A stretch of 64,000 nt of DNA from Hyphomicrobium sp. ghe19 (GCF_902712875.1 NZ_LR743509.1:2618001-2682000), one strand, 5' to 3'. Shown: positions 52,810-63,055, numbered from the stretch's first letter. Made by a program: numbers and translations. Notes: a model not told the origin generated them from the sequence alone.

Positions 52810-53668
52810 TTCTTGCGAGCAGGCGTGCCGCTAATGCGCGATCACAAGCGGAACCGGAGCTTGGCGCTGAACGCCTGCGCCACCAAGGAGCCATTCGCGC
52901 AGTCGGGACCCGACCAACACCGCGCATAATCAATTCGAATCGCCAGACTGAACGATCTCCGATCCAGAAGTGGCATGCGATTTCTTGCTGCGGCTCCTTG
53001 GTCTTCCCACAGTCCGCGCGGCATAACTTTTTAATGAGCCTTTCCTTCCGTGTAACAAGCGGCACTGAGCTTGCTTTTCCGCCGCTTGCCCCAACACCGC
53101 AGCGCGTATCGGGATCGCCCTGTCCATGCTTCGCTTTGCGCACCCTTTTCTGTCACTTCGGAATGACACCGCAGGCAATACGTCCCTTGCCGCCGCCGGT
53201 CCATGATTTCCGGCGCGCCGGTAGATCAACACCGCCTTTGTCCTTCTCAATGAATAGGTACCCAATGGTTTGGGAAATTCCCCTTGGCCCGCTTTCACTT
53301 CGGCAGCACCGAACTTCTACTCGCAGAATATTCCAGCGTCGTCGGTATACCCCGCAGCTAACTACTCGGCGGATCAGAAGTGCGACTATTGGAATCCAAT
53401 CCGCGGATACTGAGAAGCGTCGTTCTGATGGCAAATGCTGCCCGTCCGGATTTCAATCTGGACGGACTTGCATGGTTGACGGCCCCCTCCATCAATGAAC
53501 GGACGACAAGACATGCAGGGCACGCCTGTCATGTCGTTCGAGTTACGGAATAAACGCCCGGCATTGCTAATATTCGCCGCGCAAACGATTCTACTGCAAC
53601 CAGATTCGGTGCGTTCCGCACCTAACGCTGCGAAGGCCGGTTTCGCGCTTCGTCGCATGAATTGGCGC
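52810..53668. other. Eroded DNA with mobile-element scraps
   Basis: No intact gene. It includes an integrase scrap at 53206-53265. Frames in all directions are short and without family likeness. Confidence 0.5.
53206..53265 (-). pseudogene. 20-codon scrap of the same tyrosine integrase
   Basis: Codes for a segment matching SLRRTKAVLIYRR in the integrase copies at 21259 and 54440; the sequence on both sides is unrelated. A third remnant of the same gene type, on the same strand. Confidence 0.7.
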
Positions 53669-54304
53669 TCAGCGATCATCGATTTCTGTGCAGTGGGTCA
53701 GAGATCGGGGCCCTGGATCACACGAATCCGTCTCGCTTGGCCCACATGAACCCGACAAAATAATTTTGAACCGTGTTGCGGTGGCCCTTGGGTGGCCGGT
53801 GGTGGGCCCTTTGATTGGCCTCGGGTCCACGCCTGGCCCCTGATAGTGGTCGTAATTGCAGATGGTTATGATGCTTATTCCTTGGCCCCGCCGTTGGCCG
53901 GAATGAGGAATGCTAGATTTTTTGATCATCGCTTGCTTTTCGAGCTTAGAGAGAAATCCGCGGACTATTTTCTCCGGCCAGTTCCAATCTTTCGCAAGCT
54001 TCGATCGTGCAGCCATTAGCTGTCCCCGCTGAAGCACAACAGCGTGCCCCTTATTGTCGACGGACCGGGGGATGTATTGGGCGTGTGAGATCAGGTATTG
54101 CCACGCTTCGAACCTGGAGAATGATCCCCGGCTCGGATCGGCGGCCTTAACGACTTGGCCAGCCCCGACGATCGGATGATCGATCATCGACCGGTCGATA
54201 GCAAACCAATTTCCAGTTCGCGCTGCGCGAACTTTTGGCGAGGCATGATAGTTCTCGAACGGTGTTCGCTTCCAAGAGCTCATGGTTGAGCGCTCCTGCG
54301 GCAA
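53669..54304 (-). pseudogene. Replication/regulatory protein of mobile elements, 3' end altered
   Basis: 211 residues, starting near SSWKRTPFENYHASPKVRAARTGNWFAIDRSMIDHP. The centre (RFEAWQYLISHAQYIPRSVDNKGHAVVLQRGQLMAARSKLAKDWNWPEKIVRGFLSKLEKQAMI) is a winged-helix pattern seen in phage- or plasmid-type replication initiators of Rhizobiales. After TICNYDHYQGPGVDPRP the frame becomes low-complexity and lacks the family's usual C-terminus. I treat it as probably broken. Confidence 0.6.
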
Positions 54305-54439
54305 GTCGCAAGATCATCGAGGGATTCATTTTGCGAGCGATGCAAAGCCTACGCGGAAGGACTTTCGGCCAGTAGCCTTTCGATTTCCGAGCGCGAGACC
54401 GCCACCAACCACGTCTGCTTAGCGGGGTATCGCCACCCC

Positions 54440-55088
54440 TCAGATATCGATCTTCTCCGCGATTTCGATGGCGTCATCGACCTCAATGCCGAGATAGCGC
54501 ACAGTGCTTTCGATCTTCGAGTGACCGAGCAAGAGTTGCACGGCTCTAAGGTTACCCGTCCGCCGGTAGATCAGCACGGCTTTGGTACGTCGCAATGAAT
54601 GCGTGCCGAACTTCGCCGGATCGAGACCGATGCTGGCGACCCATTCCAGCACGAGCCGAGCGTACTGACGCGTGGTGAGTCCGCGATCCGAATTGCCCCG
54701 GCCGGCGAATAGGAACTGTCCTGCCTTACGGCCAGTCAGCCTCAGGTAGTCGTCAATCGCTTGCCGCGTCTGATCGGTGAGTTCGAACCGAACCGGCCTG
54801 CCAGTCTTCTTCTGGCGGATGGTCGCGCGATCCATGGCGTAACCGCTTGGCGCGACATCGTCGACCCGAACAGCGACGACGTCGCAGCCGCGCAGCTTGC
54901 TGTCGATCGAGGTTGAAGAGAGCGAGGTCTCGATTCTTGCCCCCGATCTGTAGCTTCGTTCGGATCGACCAGACGTGGCCTGGGCGCAGTGGCGGCTTGG
55001 CGCCGACTAGCTTGCCCTTGTTCCAGGGAACGCGGGTGCGCTTGGCTGCAGGTTCAGTGGCAACGGGTGCAGTAGTAAGGTATTCTAT
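54440..55088 (-). pseudogene. Tyrosine integrase with mutated start and a frameshift
   Basis: Reading from 55088: an AGGAGG ribosome site is followed six bases later by ATA where an ATG is expected, then EYLTTAPVATEPAAKRTRV, PWNKGKLVGAKPP, and GGKNRDLALFNL. Near 54925 the frame shifts (a two-base loss relative to the expected AIDSKLRGCDVVA) and continues as MDRATIRQKKTGRPVRFELTDQ to the end, with HSLRRTK and TVRYLGIE intact. It is the fullest of three copies of this integrase in the window. Confidence 0.85.
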
Positions 55089-55204
55089 GGTCTGCCTCCT
55101 TAGTTGAGAGACAAACCAGCATGCGCCTCCCTCAGCCTAACCCGCTGCACTCAGGACCGCTTTCGGCCGAGTTCTTCCGTCCGATGGTTACCGCCCGTCG
55201 ATTC

Positions 55205-55229
55205 TGACCCTGAGCGGACATCAGCGATC
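55205..55229. repeat. Intergenic repeat, copy 1 (AGCGGACATCAGCGATC type)
   Basis: TGACCCTGAGCGGACATC followed by AGCGATC. Related sequences lie at 57986-58004 and 61199-61224, all between genes. Confidence 0.5.
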
Positions 55230-55308
55230 CTGCCTTCACAACAAAAAGCCCAGAACGATGCTGGAACTTTCATCGGGGGTCGATCACCCGACCGCCTCCT
55301 TGGTTTGA

Positions 55309-57372
55309 TTACGGTTGTCGTGCTGGCCCGATCTGCGGTGCGCGGACAGGCTTTGCCATCCCGTAGAAGATGACGACTCCCTGACCACCGCAGCGAGTTG
55401 AAATTGCCTCTGGCGGAGTACCAATACAGCTATCGATGTTCTGCCAGTTATTCATGGCCCAGACGTTGCCTGCCGGATCGACCGCGATATCGGTCAACAT
55501 CTGCAGGCCGCCTCCCGCGTAGCCGCCGGGCGGCGAAATCTGATCGCCGGTCTTGAAACCGGGCGGACAATTCTCGGTGCGCGCGCCGCACAGCTGCACG
55601 ATTGGGCTGCTCGGCATGGCGAAGTTGGAAATCCAGACGTTGTCGTTGCCGTCCACGGCGGCCGCCCAAGGGCCCGGGAGCCCGCCGCCCTTGAACGGTG
55701 AGCCGGGAAATTGGGTGCCGTCCGGCCGCAGCAGCGTGACGCTGCCCCCGAAGGCTCCGCCCTTCTGCTTGGACATGATTGTGGTCAAATAGTCAGAGGC
55801 CGCCGTAACACCCTCAAGCTTTAAGCGTACCCCCATGTCGATCAGATGGGCCATGCCGAGTAGCCCAGTGCCGAAGCGATTAGTGACCCAGACGTTGCCC
55901 TGGCTGTCGATGCCGAGACCGCTATTGTTGATCCCGGTCTTGAAGTTCTCGACCTTGCTCGGATCAGATGCGGGGAAGCGCGTGACGTGTTCGACACCAC
56001 TATTGGAAACCCAAATCCGGTCCTGCTGGTCGATGCCGAGGTGAAATGGCGCTCTGAAGGATTTGCACGGCTCCTCTTTGTCGCCCTCGCAAACAATGCG
56101 GCCCTTCGTCAAATCACCTTTGGGGAAATGGATGAGCTGATTCTTCTCGACGCCGAGGACCCACACGTCTCCGCTAGGCGTGACGATGATTCCCTGTATC
56201 AGCCCGAGTTGGCCATTGAAGGTAATCCCCTCCGGCGGGGTCAGCGGCTTGCCATTCTTGTCGAATACCGCGATCGCCTTGCTGCCATAGTTCGTGAACC
56301 AGGCGTTGTCGTTGGCATCGACTGCCGCACCGAAGGTGCCCCCTTCCATACCGCCGCCGGTGAAGCCCGTCGTGATCGGCGAAAGCGGCTTACCATTGGG
56401 TGCGAACTTGGTCGCATGACCCTGCCACAGCGAGTCCTGCCCCTGCCAACCAATGGTAAAGTTGTCGCCAACCCAGAGGTTGCCCTCGCTGTCGAACATG
56501 GCCTTGCCGCCGGCGCGGTACCCGCCGCCGTCGAACTTGAGCGGCAACACCCAGGCGCTTGGCGCCCAGTTGAGGTACGGCATGTACGGCACCGTGAGCA
56601 TGTGGTTGACCGTCGATACTTGATAGAACTGACCGAGCAGGTCGTAGAGGCGGTTGGGCTGGTACCACGGATAGCGCGCAACCGACTCCGCTGCCGCTAG
56701 CGTGTCGGTAGGAACGGTTCCGGTCGGCGACGTAGAGGCCGCGAAGAGAGAATTACAAGCAGCGGCCTGCACCTGCACGACGCAGCCGGAAATCACGTCG
56801 GCCAACGTGGCAAAGTTGGCCATCGTCGGTGTCTGACCGCTGTTGAGCGGACCCTGGATCGCCTCTCCCCAGCCGCCGGTCGCGAGATCGACAAAGTTGG
56901 GCACGTTGCCCGCAGCGATACGCAGCCCGAGTGGATGACCCGTGATCGCCGTGCCGTCGAGGAACTGCGCGTGGGTCCAAACCGAGGCTACGGTGGTCAT
57001 TTCGTTAATGACAACCTTGGCCGGGGGCCTGTTACCCAGCACCGTCAGTAGGACGATGGCCGGATTATCGCCGCTGCCCTTGTTGATCGTGGCTACGCCA
57101 CCTTTGGCAACCAAATACAGAATGGTATCCGTGCCCGGGGTTGCATCGGTGCCCAGCTGAAATTGACCATCACTGCCCGTTTTTGCTTCAGCTAGTTGTT
57201 TGGGTTCGCCCGCACTCGCGGACCATAGGGTGACGGTGGAGTTTGAGATTGGACCTCCGCCCGCTTGGACTTGCCCCTCGATGCGAACGCCAGCCAAAGC
57301 CTGCGAGCAAACCGCTGACAGAGCGCCGAGTAGTGTGAGAAGGCCAAGCCGAATTTTCCCAGGGATTTGCAT
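55309..57372 (-). CDS. Secreted beta-propeller (NHL/Vgb-like) protein
   Basis: 687 residues. A signal peptide (IRLGLLTLLGALSAVCSQALAG, cleavage near 28) is followed by a carboxypeptidase-regulatory/Ig-like domain (VRIEGQVQAGGGPISNSTVTLWSA) and from about 280 a series of repeats of the form D-x-x-G-N-x-W-V/A/I (DSEGNLWVGD, DANDNAWFTN, TPSGDVWVLG, DQQDRIWVSN, DSQGNVWVTN, DGNDNVWISN, DPAGNVWAMN), making at least seven blades. Such proteins act as periplasmic or surface lyases or binding proteins. The substrate is unknown. Four or more cysteines occur near the end. Confidence 0.82.
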   Translation of the reverse strand: MQIPGKIRLGLLTLLGALSAVCSQALAGVRIEGQVQAGGGPISNSTVTLWSASAGEPKQLAEAKTGSDGQFQLGTDATPGTDTILYLVAKGGVATINKGSGDNPAIVLLTVLGNRPPAKVVINEMTTVASVWTHAQFLDGTAITGHPLGLRIAAGNVPNFVDLATGGWGEAIQGPLNSGQTPTMANFATLADVISGCVVQVQAAACNSLFAASTSPTGTVPTDTLAAAESVARYPWYQPNRLYDLLGQFYQVSTVNHMLTVPYMPYLNWAPSAWVLPLKFDGGGYRAGGKAMFDSEGNLWVGDNFTIGWQGQDSLWQGHATKFAPNGKPLSPITTGFTGGGMEGGTFGAAVDANDNAWFTNYGSKAIAVFDKNGKPLTPPEGITFNGQLGLIQGIIVTPSGDVWVLGVEKNQLIHFPKGDLTKGRIVCEGDKEEPCKSFRAPFHLGIDQQDRIWVSNSGVEHVTRFPASDPSKVENFKTGINNSGLGIDSQGNVWVTNRFGTGLLGMAHLIDMGVRLKLEGVTAASDYLTTIMSKQKGGAFGGSVTLLRPDGTQFPGSPFKGGGLPGPWAAAVDGNDNVWISNFAMPSSPIVQLCGARTENCPPGFKTGDQISPPGGYAGGGLQMLTDIAVDPAGNVWAMNNWQNIDSCIGTPPEAISTRCGGQGVVIFYGMAKPVRAPQIGPARQP

Positions 57373-58271
57373 GGTTAGCGCTCCTTCAAATCAATTGAGG
57401 ACGCAGCCCACCCAGCAGCGCACAACGAAAGCGGAAGCTGCCCAAGATCGACTTCCTGCGCAATCGACGAGGAAGCAAATCGTAAATAGATTCTATACAG
57501 TATACTGACTATAATCTTGATCGGCGGCAATGATGCTGCGAAGCGTGGCATTACCCTTATGATCGACAGCTCGGCCAACTGAGATGGCGGCCGGGACGAA
57601 GGTGGGGTCAATCTCGATAGCCCTGGTGAAGGCAGCAATCGTCTGGCTTGCCGCGATCGCTAGAGGTCAGGGCGACGAACGTGCTTCTGAAGCCGTGTTA
57701 CGCAAATCACTCGACGCAAATCCCGGTTCCGCCGCGCTATGGCACGCGGATTAGCAGCGGGCGTCGCGAACACTGCAGCAAAGTCTCTTGTGGCCCGTAG
57801 CGCCACCAGGCTGACGGCGGCTTTCAGACCATCGCGACAGAATGCGAACGGCTAAAGATCGATCGACGGTCGATCCCATTAGGCGACATTGGCTTGATGG
57901 TCGACAAGGTCAGCATACACCCGGCTGAGATGTCTGCTTTCAACGGCAAAGCGGAAGCATTTTAGGCCACGCCGACGACCGCTAATGACCCTTAGCGGAC
58001 GTCGTCTTATTCGACACGCCTCGCTGCAGACAGCCGTCAGGACGCGCACACAAAATATTGTGGTCGGCATAAATCATGATTGTGCGTCGATTGAATGCCA
58101 GCGGTATGCTCAAACCGAAACTTAATCATCGTTCGCGACAGTTTGCGGTAACCGCAATGATTCGAGTTGCATTGGACTCGGCGTTGTCGGACGCGCGTTG
58201 CACGCGCATGGCGGAGCCACGCGGACAATCGCCCGTCTCCAGTCAACGTGAGCTTGGTGGGGGAAGTGCCA
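57373..58271. other. Long gap between two outward-facing surface protein genes
   Basis: About 900 bases with no credible gene. Contains the hairpin CCGCTAA-TGACCC-TTAGCGG (57979-57998), part of an intergenic repeat. It should hold promoters for both flanking genes, which face away from each other. Confidence 0.45.
57979..58004. repeat. Intergenic repeat, copy 2, with a seven-pair hairpin
   Basis: CCGCTAA and TTAGCGG pair around TGACCC; TGACCCTTAGCGGACGTC is the shared core with the copies at 55205 and 61199. Confidence 0.5.
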
Positions 58272-61166
58272 ATGGCGAAACTAGATCCAAAGGGCGGCAC
58301 CATTGCCGTCAGGTGCCGTCGACGCTTGTTTCTGACGACGGCAATTGTCGCGCTTGCCTGCGCCGGCCCGCGACCGGCGTGCGCGCAATCGGTAACGGGC
58401 AATAACGTGTCTCCGGGTTCTGTTCAAACGCCGAACTGGTCAGTCGGCAGCGACCTCTTCATTGGCACTGGAGGCAACGGCACGCTTGTCATCCAGGATG
58501 GCGGCACGGTGACCAATGACACTGGCTTAATTGGTAACGGCCCCTCCGAGCAGGGGGAAGTCACTGTCTCGGGCCATGACGGTAGCGGTAACGCGTCGAC
58601 CTGGACCAACAACGGTGACCTTGTCGTCGGGCAGTCCGGAACGGGCACGCTCTTCATCGAAAATGGCGGGGTGGTGAGCAATACTGGCGCCTATATCGGC
58701 GCCGATACCGGCAGCCAGGGCGACGTCACTGTCTCGGGCCGCGACGTCAACGGCCATGCCTCGACCTGGACCAGTACCGGGCAGGTCTACATTGGCGACA
58801 ACGGCACCGGAGCGCTCAACATCAATGATGGTGGTCTGGTGAACAGTGCATTGGCCCTCATCGGCAACAGCAGCGGAGGCACTGGAACGGTCACCGTCTC
58901 GGGCCATGACGGCAACGGCAATGCCTCGAGCTGGAATAATACCAATCAGGTCTATATCGGCGCGGACGGCTCCGGCACGCTCCTCATCGAAGATGGCGGG
59001 GTGGTGAATAGTGGGCAGGGCCTTATCGGCTACGGGAGCGGTAGCGAAGGCACGGTCACCGTCTCCGGCCGTGACGTCAACGGCAATGCCTCGACCTGGA
59101 ACGCTGCGAACAATATCTACGTGGGATTTTCGGACAACGGCACACTCACGGTCTCGGACGGCGCCGCGGTGGCCACGAGTAGAGCTGGAGGCGGCGCTGC
59201 ATCTATCTATATCGGCCACATGAACGGCGGCACGGGCACGGTCAATGTCTCGAGCAGCACTGGCGACGTCTCAAGCTTGACTGCGACCGACCGTATTGAT
59301 GTTGGTCGCGATGGCACCGGCACGATGACCGTTGGAAAAGGCGGCTTCGTCAGCGTGGGTAGCGATGTTCGCATCGCCAACGGCAGCACGGGCAGTGGAA
59401 CGCTGCATCTCGACGGCGATGCCAGCGGGCGCGGCGTTCTTGAGACCGGCTCGGTGATCAAGGGGGCCGGCCCCACTGCTATCCTCGACCTCAACGGCGG
59501 CATCCTGCGTGCGACGCGTGATGAAGCCAATTTCCTAAACGGCTTCGGGACACTGACCGTGGGAGCCGGAGGCGCCTGGTTCGATACCAACGCGCACGAC
59601 ATCGCCATCAGCACCTATTTTTCCGGTACATCGAGCTTCAACAAGCTGGGCCTTGGTCAACTGACGCTGACCGGAGACAGCTCCGCCTTCACCGGCGCAT
59701 CGACCGTGTCGGCCGGCACGCTCGCCGTGAATGGCGTTCTCGGCGGCAACACGTTGGTGGACACGGCTGGTCGGCTCGTGGGCACCGGCAGCGTCGGTAA
59801 TGTCGTCAATACCGGCGTCGTCGCGCCGGGTTATGGCAATGCCATGGGCACGCTCACCGTCCAGGGCAACTATGTCAGCACAGGCGGCCACGTCGAAATT
59901 GCGACCGTTCTGGGTGGCGACAGTTCGCCGACCAGCCGCCTCGTGGTCAACGGCACGACTTCAGGCACCACGCAGGTCGGGATCATCAACCGTGGCGGCC
60001 TCGGCGGGCAGACAGTGGAGGGAATCAAGATCGTCGAGGTCGACGGGGCGTCGAATGGCAGTTTCCTGCTCGTCGGCAACTATGTATTCCACGGCGAACA
60101 GGCGGTGACCGCCGGGGCCTATGCCTATCGTCTCTACCAAGGCGGCGTCTCCACTCCCACGGACGGCGACTGGTATCTGCGGTCCGCCTTGCTAGAAACG
60201 GGCAATCCCAGCCTGCCGCTCTATCAGCCCGGCGTGCCGGTGTACGAAGCCTATGGCGCAAATCTGCAATCGCTCAACACTCTGCCGACGCTTCAGCAAC
60301 GTGTCGGCAACCGCAACTGGGCTCCCGGCGCCGATCCCGTCGGCAACGGAATTTGGGGCCGCACGGAAGGCACGCACGGTCACTTCAACGACGCTGCAGC
60401 CTCGACGACGGGCCTGGACCAGAGCATTGATGCTTGGAGGATACAGGTGGGCGCGGATAGGGTACTGGCCGACCCTGATAAGGGCGGCCGTTTGGTGGCG
60501 GGCGTCAACGCCTTCTACGGCGAGGCCGACAGCCAGATCCGATCGGTTTTCGGCGATGGGGCGGTGAAGTCCGACGGCTACGGCCTTGGCGCGACGTTGA
60601 CCTGGTATGGCCTCGATGGCTTCTACGTCGACAGTCAGGCGCAGGTCATCCGCTATGACAGCGACCTCACTTCCGCCTATCTCGGCAGGCTCTCGCGCGA
60701 CAATGGCGGCCACGGGGAGGCGTTCAGTATCGAGGCAGGCAAGCGGATGTCGGTCGGCAATAACCTTGGCGTTACGCCGCAATTCCAGATGGTCTATTCC
60801 AACGTCCACTTTGATCGTTTCACCGATCCGTCGGATGCTGTCGTGTCGGCCGACGGGAACGATAGCCTGAAGACACGTTGGGGCGTCGCGCTCGATCATC
60901 AGAGAGCCTGGGAAGGTGGCCGCAGCCACATCTACGGAATCGCCAATGTCAGCTACGAATGGCTAAATGGCATCCGTACCCTCGTCTCGGGCACGGCCAT
61001 CATCAATGCCAGCGAACGGCTGTGGGCGGAACTCGGTCTGGGTGCGAGTATAATCTGGCGCGAGGAGCTCGCTCTCTATAGCGAAGTCTCTGGCAACAGT
61101 CCGTTCCATGACTTCGGTGACAGCTATTACCTCAAGGGCAGTGTCGGTCTCCGCCTGCAATTTTGA
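58272..61166 (+). CDS. Autotransporter (type Va secretion) with alternating passenger repeats
   Basis: 964 residues. A long signal peptide (about 1-38, ending ACAQ) leads to a passenger of about 650 residues and a C-terminal autotransporter barrel of about 280 (from GNGIWGRTEG) that ends in RLQF, the terminal Phe expected for outer membrane insertion. The passenger starts with four to five units of about 54 residues, each GTL-x-I-x-DGG...IG...GTVTVSG, followed by beta-helix sequence with an autotransporter-associated repeat (LGQLTLTGDSSAFTGASTVSAGTLAVNG). It is likely an adhesin or biofilm protein. The start at 58272 has GGGGGAAG upstream. Confidence 0.9.
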   Translation: MAKLDPKGGTIAVRCRRRLFLTTAIVALACAGPRPACAQSVTGNNVSPGSVQTPNWSVGSDLFIGTGGNGTLVIQDGGTVTNDTGLIGNGPSEQGEVTVSGHDGSGNASTWTNNGDLVVGQSGTGTLFIENGGVVSNTGAYIGADTGSQGDVTVSGRDVNGHASTWTSTGQVYIGDNGTGALNINDGGLVNSALALIGNSSGGTGTVTVSGHDGNGNASSWNNTNQVYIGADGSGTLLIEDGGVVNSGQGLIGYGSGSEGTVTVSGRDVNGNASTWNAANNIYVGFSDNGTLTVSDGAAVATSRAGGGAASIYIGHMNGGTGTVNVSSSTGDVSSLTATDRIDVGRDGTGTMTVGKGGFVSVGSDVRIANGSTGSGTLHLDGDASGRGVLETGSVIKGAGPTAILDLNGGILRATRDEANFLNGFGTLTVGAGGAWFDTNAHDIAISTYFSGTSSFNKLGLGQLTLTGDSSAFTGASTVSAGTLAVNGVLGGNTLVDTAGRLVGTGSVGNVVNTGVVAPGYGNAMGTLTVQGNYVSTGGHVEIATVLGGDSSPTSRLVVNGTTSGTTQVGIINRGGLGGQTVEGIKIVEVDGASNGSFLLVGNYVFHGEQAVTAGAYAYRLYQGGVSTPTDGDWYLRSALLETGNPSLPLYQPGVPVYEAYGANLQSLNTLPTLQQRVGNRNWAPGADPVGNGIWGRTEGTHGHFNDAAASTTGLDQSIDAWRIQVGADRVLADPDKGGRLVAGVNAFYGEADSQIRSVFGDGAVKSDGYGLGATLTWYGLDGFYVDSQAQVIRYDSDLTSAYLGRLSRDNGGHGEAFSIEAGKRMSVGNNLGVTPQFQMVYSNVHFDRFTDPSDAVVSADGNDSLKTRWGVALDHQRAWEGGRSHIYGIANVSYEWLNGIRTLVSGTAIINASERLWAELGLGASIIWREELALYSEVSGNSPFHDFGDSYYLKGSVGLRLQF

Positions 61167-61669
61167 TCGCGGGCGGACACAAAGCCCATTGTCAGCTATT
61201 GGCCCAAGGCGGACATTAGCGATCATCGCTTCCGTCATCGCAAAGAGGAAAAATTGGGGACCAATCGAGCGCCATCAGCTGGCGAGCAGTGGTTGCACGC
61301 ACTACAGCCGAATTCCGAAAAGGGGGGCATGGATTTTGTCCAACTTTCGCTCACGGCAACGCTCGGCTCAGGTCGGGAACGTCAACTACGCGGTACTCTT
61401 TGAAAACTCACGAGTTTGTAATGGCATCCGCCGTCCGGTGATCCAACAAGAATTGAATATCGTCGTTGCACGGCCATTTGATCGTTATAATATATTTTAC
61501 GAAGCCTTCGTGCTGCGGAAGGCTCGAGCTTTTGAAGATATCGGCCGCAATCGGAATTATGTTGGCCGGTCTGGCGCGCCGCGCATGCACATTTTTTGGC
61601 TGGCTGGAACGCAATGTCGGCGAGAACGCCGAAATCGGAGTAGATCAATTTTTAGATGGAGAGCTTACC
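61167..61669. other. Gap after the autotransporter
   Basis: About 500 bases without a credible gene. Contains intergenic repeat copy 3 (GGCGGACATTAGCGATC, within 61199-61224). Confidence 0.45.
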
Positions 61670-62017
61670 ATGACCAACAGTAACCTCCCTCATTCCCATG
61701 TCCACGGACCCGGTTGCGGTCACGTAGCCGTTCGGCATAACGGTCACACCGACTATCTCCACGATGCCCATCTAGATCATCCCCACGGGGATCACGTGGA
61801 CGAACACGTGATCGAGGTTACAGAAAAAAATCCCGATCGTTGCACGCCGAACCATCAATGTGGCGGACACGACAAGAGCCACGTCCATGGAAAAGGTTGC
61901 GGACACGAAGCTGTTCCGCAGGGCGATCATGTCGACTACTTGGTCAATGGTCATCTCCATCATCCCCACGGGGACCATTGCGACGATCACGGCCCGCTCG
62001 AAATCGTCAAGAATTGA
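61670..62017 (+). CDS. His-rich metal-binding protein with internal duplication
   Basis: 115 residues, about a fifth histidine. Two units share H-x-HVHG-x-GCGH-x-AV...H-x-DYL...H-x-HPHGDH, at about residues 9-43 and 70-104. The pattern suggests binding of Zn, Ni or Co ions. Similar small proteins sit beside cation efflux genes in other proteobacteria; no efflux gene is in view here. GGAGAG precedes the ATG well. Confidence 0.75.
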   Translation: MTNSNLPHSHVHGPGCGHVAVRHNGHTDYLHDAHLDHPHGDHVDEHVIEVTEKNPDRCTPNHQCGGHDKSHVHGKGCGHEAVPQGDHVDYLVNGHLHHPHGDHCDDHGPLEIVKN

Positions 62018-62080
62018 GCGCTTTGCAGGTCGTATGCGACCACGCAACGAGGCGTATCATTTCAGTTCGGGAGATTGGCC

Positions 62081-63055
62081 GTGCGTTTGGCATCGCCGAT
62101 TTTCAAGGGCATCGTTTTTTTATGCGCGGGCCAAGTCCTATTGGCGGCCGGTCCGCCACCACCGATTCCGGCGTGGTTGAAGAAACACGTGGGTGAAGGC
62201 GAAGATCAAATTGCAGGGGCAGTCTTCGAACGGGCGCGCGCGCTCTATTTTCGCAAGTCGGCAGAAGGCGAAATCAGAAATCCCTGCTACTTCGCCATGG
62301 ACGCCACTCGGCCTCACGCATTGAGTGACGGACGTCTGGGAAAGCGCTTCTATATTATCTGCGAAGCCGCACGATCCTTTCGTGCGATCCCGGCGGGACA
62401 CGGCGGCGGGCGCGATTTGCAGGGCGTTGTTGATTTTTCAAATGGAAAACTCTGCGCAAAAAATTTCAGCAACGCGATAGACTCGAAATTGACCGCCGGC
62501 GGGGACTACATAACTGGTGATACGAAGACTTCCTTCAAGGGTTACTATCGGTCGGCCGCTGGTCAAGACAGGATCCTTGAGCGCACGTTTCTCACATTCC
62601 ACGGCGAAGGCGAAACGGCCAATGCGAGACTGCGTGAAATCGGCGGACACGCGGCGCTTGCGCTGAAAAAAGTATGTCTTCGAAAGAAGCCACACAGCTC
62701 TTATGCAAACGGGGCTGGGTACGTCTCATATGGTGAGCTCATAAACTATGCTGGCGGGCGCAGCGACGGCTGCACAAGTTGGTCGCCCGGGGACGCGCAC
62801 TCCATCATCGCCTTGGTGAAAAATGCCCCCACCACGCTCTACATCTACCCCGAGGCTGCCGACATAGAAGCCGTTGCAAAGTCGGGATCTGCCAGGCCAT
62901 CTCGGGATGGCACGTATTGGAACACCTACTGCCTCGACCAAATACAATCGCCGCAATTTTGGCGGCGGGAAGCGCTCGAACCACTCCTTGCGCAATATGA
63001 AAAGGATCATCCCTCCGCCCCACCCCAGCATCCTCCAATTTGCAAGGAACCATGA
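62081..63055 (+). CDS. YkuD_2-type murein L,D-transpeptidase
   Basis: About 324 residues with a hydrophobic signal segment at the start (FKGIVFLCAGQVLLAAG). The domain carries NPCYFAMDATRPH, GKRFYIICEAARSFRAIPAGHGGGR, CAKNFSNAIDSKLTAGGDY, and the catalytic region GGRSDGCTSWS with the likely nucleophile Cys. Members cross-link or modify peptidoglycan. GGGAG at 62068 fits the GTG at 62081 better than the TTG at 62075. Function in detail unknown. Confidence 0.78.
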   Translation: MRLASPIFKGIVFLCAGQVLLAAGPPPPIPAWLKKHVGEGEDQIAGAVFERARALYFRKSAEGEIRNPCYFAMDATRPHALSDGRLGKRFYIICEAARSFRAIPAGHGGGRDLQGVVDFSNGKLCAKNFSNAIDSKLTAGGDYITGDTKTSFKGYYRSAAGQDRILERTFLTFHGEGETANARLREIGGHAALALKKVCLRKKPHSSYANGAGYVSYGELINYAGGRSDGCTSWSPGDAHSIIALVKNAPTTLYIYPEAADIEAVAKSGSARPSRDGTYWNTYCLDQIQSPQFWRREALEPLLAQYEKDHPSAPPQHPPICKEP

